Shown in pieces: positions 57,936-64,000 of a DNA stretch of 64,000 bases (positions are counted from its first letter, which is position 1; the number at the start of each line of letters is the position of its first letter). Origin of the DNA: Moraxella nasibovis (lineage in GTDB: Bacteria; Pseudomonadota; Gammaproteobacteria; Pseudomonadales; Moraxellaceae); assembly GCF_029581575.1 (NCBI RefSeq), contig NZ_CP089975.1, positions 186,001 to 250,000 of the forward strand, written 5' to 3'. The notes beneath the pieces are model-generated. The model made no database searches. It was not told the DNA's origin and was given only the letters and a program-made list of their open reading frames with translations. The position numbers and the translations under genes are program-made.

Positions 57936-59081
57936 CTATTCCAAACCACCGATAAAGCCATGATTTCTCAATGATTCAATGATGCCCCGTATCAGGTAAG
58001 ATTGACCAAAATTGGGAATGTACACCCTTGCATTTGGCTCGATGGGCTGTAAAAACTTATTATTTAACAGTTGTCTGATCTTATAAGTTCGTTGATTGGC
58101 GTTTAAATTGGGGAAGAGTCTCTGAATGTCGCCTGACTTTAAGCCATCGCTTTCAGTCGCTAGGCGAAGGATTTTGGCTTCGTCTGCTGTGATGTGCGCT
58201 CGGCGAACAGAGTATTCAATGGCGGGAAGTAGGATATTTTTGTTCAAAAATTCTTTGGCGGTCAGCTTATCAACTTTTTTTAGCTCTGATGAAATGCCAG
58301 ACAATACATAAGTGCACCAAGTCTCAAGGCTGCCATCATCTCCCTTATCTGCACAGGACAGCATTTCATAATATTTATTTCTATCTGTGCAAAAGACCGT
58401 TGTGGGGTTTAGCACTCGACCGCCAGTTTGCACATTAAACCCATATTTTACAAGCAATGCATAAGTCAGCAGCCGCACGGTTCTCCCATTGCCGTTTGAA
58501 AATGGATGTATCCAGCCAAATCGATGATGCACCAAGGCAATTTTCATCAGATCGTATTTGGGTTTGTCTTTATTATTAATAAAATCTACCAATTCTTGCA
58601 TATACATAGGCACATCTATCGGATTGGGTGGTAGGTGATCTGATTGTGCGATTCTGACATGACCGGTGCGGTATTGCCCTGGGGTTCGATCACCTTCTCT
58701 AACTAAGCCATCAACGGTCAATTGATGCAGTTTGCGGATAAACGCCTCTGAAATATCATCGCCATCTTGCAAGCTGTCGTCAATAAAGTGCATGGCTTGT
58801 TCGATGTTTTTGATTTCATCAATGTGCTCAGAATTTTGATCCTCATCGGTCAGATGGCTTTCGACATAATCCGCCAAAGTCGTATGATTGCCTTCAATCC
58901 TAGCCGAACCTAGACTCTCTAGCATATGAAAAATATTTTTAAGTTGCAAAAATATCGAAGGGTTGACATCTGTTTGTAATTGCAGATTGCGTAATTTTTC
59001 CAGCTCTGTCAAAACATCTATCAAATCACTGTCAAAGCATGGGTTTAAAAGTTTGAGTGTAAAATGTTGAAACGCTGCCAT
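57936..59081 (-). CDS. Fic-family protein with C-terminal winged-helix-like domain
   Basis: A 381-residue cytoplasmic protein if started at the ATG at 59081 (MAAFQHFTLKLLN); an upstream ATG at 59150 would add 23 residues and has no better ribosome-binding site. An inhibitory-helix-like motif SARIEGNHTT near 60-70 (S-x-x-x-E-G-N) precedes the Fic domain, whose catalytic motif HPFSNGNGR is at residues 192-200. The C-terminal ~90 residues (SDGLKSGDIQRLFPNLNANQRTYKIRQLLNN) look like a winged helix. This is the usual design of self-inhibited Fic AMPylators (class II). It is bracketed by palindromic repeat clusters. The target is unknown. Confidence 0.92.
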   Translation of the reverse strand: MAAFQHFTLKLLNPCFDSDLIDVLTELEKLRNLQLQTDVNPSIFLQLKNIFHMLESLGSARIEGNHTTLADYVESHLTDEDQNSEHIDEIKNIEQAMHFIDDSLQDGDDISEAFIRKLHQLTVDGLVREGDRTPGQYRTGHVRIAQSDHLPPNPIDVPMYMQELVDFINNKDKPKYDLMKIALVHHRFGWIHPFSNGNGRTVRLLTYALLVKYGFNVQTGGRVLNPTTVFCTDRNKYYEMLSCADKGDDGSLETWCTYVLSGISSELKKVDKLTAKEFLNKNILLPAIEYSVRRAHITADEAKILRLATESDGLKSGDIQRLFPNLNANQRTYKIRQLLNNKFLQPIEPNARVYIPNFGQSYLIRGIIESLRNHGFIGGLE

Positions 59082-59454
59082 CTTTATCTGCCATAAAAAT
59101 AATTTTTGAGCTTGGTTGTTGGTTGTAGGTAGATGCCGCCAGCACAACATATGGCGGTTTGATTGGAAATTTGCATACTTACCAAAAAATCAATTATAAA
59201 GCAAATGCATGAAATAAGACAGTGAATTATCTCATGTGGTGATGATTGTTATCTTGAACGGTGCAAATCATTATCTTGAAAAACAAAAATTTATAAGTGA
59301 AAAAAATATAAAAAATATATTAAATATCAAATAGATGGAAATAAGATGAATAAAATATTATATTGAATGGTGTTGGGCGTTATCTTGAATAACGCACATT
59401 AAAAATTTGAAAAATATTCACAGATTGGCGGCGGTCTGATTGCAGATAGTGGCA
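59082..59454. other. AT-rich region upstream of fic
   Basis: About 370 bp without a gene. TTATCTTGAA occurs three times, at 59249, 59271 and 59380, in the same orientation. These could be regulator-binding sites; no regulator is known. Confidence 0.4.
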
Positions 59455-59695
59455 AAAATTTTTCGCCCTGTGGACGGTTGGTAATGTTTTTAAAAACAGT
59501 TGAACGATTGTGGGGGTGTGTTTTTAAGGGCAAATATTAAGGGCGAATATTATTCGCCCCTACGGGTAAAACCTTAAATGCAAGTTCGTTTGTAGGGGCT
59601 AATTGCAATTAGGGCGAATATTATTCGCCCCTACGATTAAAATCCCAAATATCATGTGATATGTAGGGGTGAAAGATTTTCCGCCCCTACGGCGA
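59455..59695. repeat. Palindromic repeat cluster between fic and betT
   Basis: Same repeat family as at 42062 and 57710: GGGCGAATATTATTCGCCC, GTAGGGGCTAATTGCAATTA and TGCAAGTTCGTTTGTAGGGG units. The first line, GTGGACGGTTGGTAATGTT, matches 42185. Confidence 0.88.
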
Positions 59696-59707
59696 TGAGC
59701 TTACAGA

Positions 59708-61726
59708 TTATTCATCAAAAATCGGACGGTTGCCTGGTGTTTCACGGTTGATGTGCAAGAAGGCACGGTGACGCTCGTATTTGTCCAAGATGTCATTGAT
59801 GACCTGTTCTTTGGTGTAGCCTGACAGATCATTGCCCTGCAAGCCATCAAACAGCATGGTTTCTAGCCGATAGTATTCGTCCTGTGCCTCTGGCACGATG
59901 GGGCGCATCGGCACAGGGTAGGCGATGGGGTGAATGCCGTAGATGAAGTTGTGCTCTTTTTCATAAGCGATTTCAAGCTGGATCTGATACAGTCCTGATA
60001 TGGCGTCTGGTGTCTGGGTGAGCTGCATGGACAGACCCTTATTCGCCAGCTCATCCGCCACCGCTTGTAAGGCAGGCAGGCAGACGCTGTCTAGTGTCTG
60101 AGCTGTCGTCTGGCGGTCAGGGTAGGCGGTGATGCGGTCAAGGCGCGCTTGCCAATTGTGGATGTCCACATTGCCTGCCACAGGAGCGGCGTGTATCTGA
60201 GTTGATGCCTCACGAAAGTCTTCTAGGCGCAAGGATTTGAACAAACCTGCCATCACAAAAAACATCACAAAGCTGAACGGCAAACCCATGATGATGGTGG
60301 CTTTTTGCAGTGCCGTGATGCCGTCTGTCATCAGCATGGCGATGGTCAGGCAGCCGAGCGCAACTGCCCAAAACACTCGGTTCCAAGTCGGTGGTAGGGC
60401 GCTGTTGTCTTGGCTTTTGTAGCTAAAACTACTGAGCACCAGCGCCCCTGAGTCTGCCGAAGTCACATAAAACAAAAATCCTGAGATGAACGCCACCACT
60501 GCCGTCACCCCAAACCAAGGGTAAAACGACAGCAGCTCCATAAAACCAATCTCAGGACGCTCGGTGACCTTCTGTGCAAAGTCCAGATTGCCCGCAAACA
60601 CCAGATCCAGTGCACTGTTGCCCATGATTGACAGCCACACCAGCGTAAACATGAACGGAATGGACAAAGCACCCACCACAAACTGACGAATGGTGCGACC
60701 CTTAGAAATCTGCGCCAAAAACAGCCCAACAAATGGCGACCATGCGATCCACCATGCCCAGAAAAACAGCGTCCAGTCTTGCACCCATTGCTGCTGCTCA
60801 GGTGACTGATGATAAGCAAAGGTGTCTAAGGTCAAAGAAGGAAAACGGCTTAGGTAGTCGCCGACATTGAGCACGATGGCGTTTAACAAAAATTCCATAT
60901 TGCCCAAAAACAGCACAAACAGCATCAGTCCGATGGCAAAATAAATGTTCAATTCTGACAGGATTTTGATGCCTTTTGAGATGCCTGTGGTGGCAGAGAT
61001 GATGGTCAATATCACCGCCAAGACGATGAGCAGCGTCTGCCACACCAAACCTTCTGGCACACCCAAGATGATGTGTAGTCCGTAGTTGAGCTGCACCACG
61101 CCGATACCGCAGGTGGTGGCGATGCCAAAGACCGCACCCAAGATCGCCGCCACATCCACCGCATTGCCAGCGGCGCCGTTGATCTTTTTGCCGATCATCG
61201 GATAAAGTGCCGAGCGGATTGATAAGGGCAGATTATAGCGATAGGCGAAGTAGCCTAGCGCAATGCCGATGAGTGCGTACATCGACCAGCCAGTGATGCC
61301 ATAGTGAAAGATTGTCCACATCAGCGCCTCTCGTGCCGCTTGCACGCTTTGACCCTCGATGAGTGGTGGATTCATGTACTGCATGATGGGCTCTGCCACC
61401 GAAAAGAACATGAGATCGATGCCGATTCCTGCGGCAAACAGCATCGCCGACCAGCTCAAAAGGCTGTATTCTGGCTGCGAGTGCTTGGGTCCAAGCTTGA
61501 TGTCGCCATAGCGAGAAAACGCCAAAAACAGCACAAAAATGATGCACACACTGGCGGTGAAAAAATAATACCAGCCAAAGGTATGGCTGACCCAGTTTAG
61601 AGTGATGTCCAAGATGGTCGATGCTGAGTCGTTAAACAGCATCGTGTACAAACTAAAAAATAAAATGATTGCCGATGAGGTGAAAAACACCATTTTATTC
61701 AATCGGATGATTGGATTGGTTTCCAT
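59708..61726 (-). CDS. betT: High-affinity choline transporter BetT (BCCT family)
   Basis: A 672-residue inner-membrane carrier with twelve membrane helices that imports choline for conversion to glycine betaine. BCCT features: WSAMLFAAGIGIDLMFFSVAEPI near residues 93-113, HYGITGWSMYALIGIALGYFAYR near 140, and the tryptophan-rich WTLFFWAWWIAWSPFVGLFLAQISKGRTIRQFVVG near 315-350. The cytoplasmic C-terminal ~170 residues are long, as in osmotically regulated BetT proteins. It is divergent from betB; the 125-bp gap between the two starts holds both promoters. No betI repressor gene is in the visible cluster. Confidence 0.95.
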   Translation of the reverse strand: METNPIIRLNKMVFFTSSAIILFFSLYTMLFNDSASTILDITLNWVSHTFGWYYFFTASVCIIFVLFLAFSRYGDIKLGPKHSQPEYSLLSWSAMLFAAGIGIDLMFFSVAEPIMQYMNPPLIEGQSVQAAREALMWTIFHYGITGWSMYALIGIALGYFAYRYNLPLSIRSALYPMIGKKINGAAGNAVDVAAILGAVFGIATTCGIGVVQLNYGLHIILGVPEGLVWQTLLIVLAVILTIISATTGISKGIKILSELNIYFAIGLMLFVLFLGNMEFLLNAIVLNVGDYLSRFPSLTLDTFAYHQSPEQQQWVQDWTLFFWAWWIAWSPFVGLFLAQISKGRTIRQFVVGALSIPFMFTLVWLSIMGNSALDLVFAGNLDFAQKVTERPEIGFMELLSFYPWFGVTAVVAFISGFLFYVTSADSGALVLSSFSYKSQDNSALPPTWNRVFWAVALGCLTIAMLMTDGITALQKATIIMGLPFSFVMFFVMAGLFKSLRLEDFREASTQIHAAPVAGNVDIHNWQARLDRITAYPDRQTTAQTLDSVCLPALQAVADELANKGLSMQLTQTPDAISGLYQIQLEIAYEKEHNFIYGIHPIAYPVPMRPIVPEAQDEYYRLETMLFDGLQGNDLSGYTKEQVINDILDKYERHRAFLHINRETPGNRPIFDE

Positions 61727-61851
61727 GTGTACTCTCGGTGGTTTTGGGTAATGTGATTAAATTTATATTAAAAATCAAGGATTTGTGAAATTATTAAAAG
61801 TTTGTTATCATAGCCTAGTTTTGTATTGTAAGCAACATCGGAGTGACAGTT

Positions 61852-63333
61852 TTGAAAAATTTGGAAAAATTATACATTCACGGTGGCTATGTCGATGCCA
61901 CCAGCAATGAGACCTTTGACACCATCAACCCTGCCACAGGCGAGGTGTTATCAAGCGTACAAAGTGCTAGCCTTGCTGACATCGACAAGGCGGTGGCGAG
62001 CGCCAAAGAAGGACAAAAAGTCTGGGCGGCGATGACTGCGGTGGAGCGTAGCCGCATTCTGTTGAAAGCGGTGGCGATTTTGCGTGAGCGCAATGACGAG
62101 CTTGCCAAGCTTGAAACCGCTGACACAGGCAAGGCGTACTCTGAGACTCAGGCGGTGGACATCGTCACAGGTGCTGATGTGTTGGAATACTATGCAGGGC
62201 TTGCTACCAGCATCGAAGGCATTCAAGTGCCACTTCGTGAGACCAGTTTTGTTTATACACGCCGTGAACCGCTTGGCGTGGTGGTGGGCATCGGTGCGTG
62301 GAATTATCCCATTCAGATCGCCCTTTGGAAGTCTGCCCCTGCTTTGGCAGCGGGCAATGCGATGATCTTTAAGCCAAGCGAAATCACGCCTTTGACCGCT
62401 TCGAAACTTGCCGAGATCTACACCGAGGCTGGTGTGCCTGATGGCGTGTTCAATGTCGTGCAAGGCGGCGGCGAGGTCGGTGCTTATCTGAGCGAGCATC
62501 CAGAGATTGCCAAGATTTCTTTTACTGGCAGCGTGCCGACTGGCAAAAAAGTGATGGCAACGGCAGCCAGTTCATCGCTTAAAGAAGTGACGATGGAGCT
62601 TGGCGGCAAATCTCCGCTCATCATCTGTGACGATGCCGACATCGACTTGGCGGCGGACATTGCGATGATGGCAAATTTTTATAGCACAGGTCAAGTCTGC
62701 ACCAACGGCACACGGGTCTTTGTACCAAAGACATTAAAAGACAAGTTTGAACAGGCGATCGTCCACCGCTTACAGTTTGTGAGACTGGGCGACCCCACCG
62801 ACCCTGCCACCAACATGGGACCTTTGGCAAGCTTTGCCCACATGGATAAAGTCCTAGATTACATCGAGCAAGGCAAAAAGGCAGGAGCGAGAGTCTTGGC
62901 AGGCGGCGAGCGCTTTACTCAGACGGTGGGCGGCTTTGACTGCGGTAAAGGGGCGTTTGTCGCACCGACTGTGTTCACCGACTGCACTGATGAGATGAGC
63001 ATCGTCACCGATGAGATCTTTGGACCTGTGATGAGCATCTTGGCTTATGATGAGCTTGATGAGGTGATAGAGCGTGCCAATGCCACCACCTTTGGACTGG
63101 CAGGCGGCGTGGTGACAAAAGATCTAAGCACCGCTCATCGTGTGGTGCATCGCTTGGAGGCGGGCATCTGCTGGATCAACACATGGGGCGAGTCGGACGC
63201 CAAAATGCCTGTGGGCGGCTATAAGCAGTCAGGCATTGGTCGTGAAAACGGCATCAGCACGCTAGAACACTACACCCAGATCAAGTCGGTGCAGGTGGAG
63301 ATGGGACAGTTTGCTTCGGTGTTTAGCGAGTAA
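61852..63333 (+). CDS. betB: Betaine aldehyde dehydrogenase
   Basis: A 493-residue NAD(P)-dependent aldehyde dehydrogenase that oxidises betaine aldehyde to glycine betaine. I choose the TTG at 61852 (reads [17 protein letters not shown] after the initiator) because GGAG at 61840-61843 sits eight bases before it and overlaps the alternative GTG at 61843. Active-site features: [22 protein letters not shown] near 148-170, IFKPSEITP near 172, MELGGKSPL with the catalytic Glu near 251 and [13 protein letters not shown] with the catalytic Cys near 285. The betA gene follows after 165 bp. Confidence 0.95.
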   Translation: MKNLEKLYIHGGYVDATSNETFDTINPATGEVLSSVQSASLADIDKAVASAKEGQKVWAAMTAVERSRILLKAVAILRERNDELAKLETADTGKAYSETQAVDIVTGADVLEYYAGLATSIEGIQVPLRETSFVYTRREPLGVVVGIGAWNYPIQIALWKSAPALAAGNAMIFKPSEITPLTASKLAEIYTEAGVPDGVFNVVQGGGEVGAYLSEHPEIAKISFTGSVPTGKKVMATAASSSLKEVTMELGGKSPLIICDDADIDLAADIAMMANFYSTGQVCTNGTRVFVPKTLKDKFEQAIVHRLQFVRLGDPTDPATNMGPLASFAHMDKVLDYIEQGKKAGARVLAGGERFTQTVGGFDCGKGAFVAPTVFTDCTDEMSIVTDEIFGPVMSILAYDELDEVIERANATTFGLAGGVVTKDLSTAHRVVHRLEAGICWINTWGESDAKMPVGGYKQSGIGRENGISTLEHYTQIKSVQVEMGQFASVFSE

Positions 63334-63360
63334 TAGCAGTAAATATAGTAAATTCTATTC

Positions 63361-63455
63361 AAAACCAAACAAAGGTTTTTTCGTTCGTGGTGAGCTTGTC
63401 GAACCATGACGGAAAACCGTTCCGCCCGAAGACACAGCTCAGGCGAACGGTTTTT
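63361..63455 (+). terminator. Two hairpins between betB and betA
   Basis: A small hairpin (AAAACC, seven bases, GGTTTTTT at 63361-63381) is followed by a long one (AAAACCGTTC at 63413 with GAACGGTTTTT ending at 63455). Between them lies GTGGTGAGCTTGTCGAACC, a short interspersed repeat type. They may attenuate betA relative to betB. Confidence 0.5.
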
Positions 63456-63498
63456 GTATAATTTTGACATGAATTGAGTATAAAAATAAGGACACAAC

Positions 63499-64000
63499 AT
63501 GACACAAGCTTATGATTATATTATTATCGGTGCAGGCTCAGCGGGGAATGTGCTTGCCACTCGCCTGACCGAAGACCCTGATGTCTCGGTGCTGCTTTTG
63601 GAGGCGGGCGGACCTGATTATCGTCTGGATTTTCGCACGCAAATGCCAGCGGCGCTCGCCTATCCTTTGCAAGGCCGCCGTTATAACTGGGCATATCTGA
63701 CCGACCCTGAGCCGCACATGAATAACCGCCGTATGGAGTGCGGTCGTGGCAAGGGCTTGGGTGGTTCATCGCTCATCAACGGTATGTGCTATATCCGTGG
63801 CAATGCGATGGACTTGGACGGCTGGGCGAAACTTCCTGGCTTGGAAAATTGGAGCTATGCCGACTGCTTGCCGTATTATAAAAAGTCCGAAACCCGTGAT
63901 GTCGGCGAAAACGACTATCACGGCGGCTCAGGTCCTGTGAGCGTCACCACATCGCAGCGTGGGCAGGACATTGGCAACAATGTGCTGTTTAATGCGATGG
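63499..64000 (+). CDS. betA: Choline dehydrogenase, 5-prime part (runs off the window)
   Basis: The first 167 codons of a GMC-family FAD oxidoreductase. It starts [23 protein letters not shown], with the FAD-binding GxGxxG loop at residues 11-16, then LLLEAGGPD near 32, [42 protein letters not shown] near 64-105, the GMC signature and typical of BetA. AAGGA precedes the ATG. BetA oxidises choline to betaine aldehyde, which BetB completes; with BetT they form a full osmoprotectant route. The gene is open to the window edge with no frame break seen. Confidence 0.95.
   Translation, partial: MTQAYDYIIIGAGSAGNVLATRLTEDPDVSVLLLEAGGPDYRLDFRTQMPAALAYPLQGRRYNWAYLTDPEPHMNNRRMECGRGKGLGGSSLINGMCYIRGNAMDLDGWAKLPGLENWSYADCLPYYKKSETRDVGENDYHGGSGPVSVTTSQRGQDIGNNVLFNAM

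Overview
The window looks like chromosome of a Moraxellaceae bacterium, most likely a Moraxella species. The evidence is a Moraxella-style trimeric autotransporter with a poly-G tract in front of it, a TpgA-type partner protein, a Bap-family giant adhesin, a long-form NusB and a DUF3025 gene. The species assignment is an inference; no rRNA is present.

Region 1-11 kb is a detoxification block. It holds formaldehyde oxidation (frmA-frmB), a nitroreductase, two Old Yellow Enzyme family oxidoreductases, a luciferase-like monooxygenase, a YdcZ-type membrane protein pair, a LysR regulator and an ArsR regulator. Three promoters here (frmA, nitroreductase, OYE/lysR) carry the same 42-bp element at exactly the same distance from a TATAAT box, which points to one regulon run by the LysR protein. 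A second, smaller circuit is suggested by a shared 20-bp inverted repeat at arsR and at the monooxygenase gene. Neisseriaceae-type DNA uptake words occur in the same stretch.

Region 11-27 kb is mostly housekeeping: glmU, an NCS1-type permease, pgpA, thiL, nusB, ribH, hisF, htpG and DUF3025. A WG-repeat gene and a membrane protein sit inside the usual ribH-nusB-thiL-pgpA order. A FepA/PfeA-type siderophore receptor and a periplasmic esterase form an iron-uptake pair under a likely Fur-type operator.

Region 26.7-32 kb encodes a 1414-residue trimeric autotransporter with 52 collagen triplets and its peptidoglycan-anchoring partner. A 12-G tract lies 41 bp before the start. Two identical tRNA-Gly genes, pgsA, a DUF962 gene and a nadR-pnuC NAD-salvage operon follow. 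At 37.4-42 kb glyQ and glyS are separated by a small island: a disordered lipoprotein, a decayed antitoxin-like gene and an intact RhuM-Fic protein.

Region 42.8-57.6 kb is an OmpA-type lipoprotein gene followed by a 4602-residue Bap-like adhesin. Its centre is 32 copies of a 330-bp repeat that look identical. Related clusters of short palindromic repeats flank it and the neighbouring fic gene. The right end carries choline-to-glycine-betaine genes: betT on the minus strand, betB and the start of betA on the plus strand.
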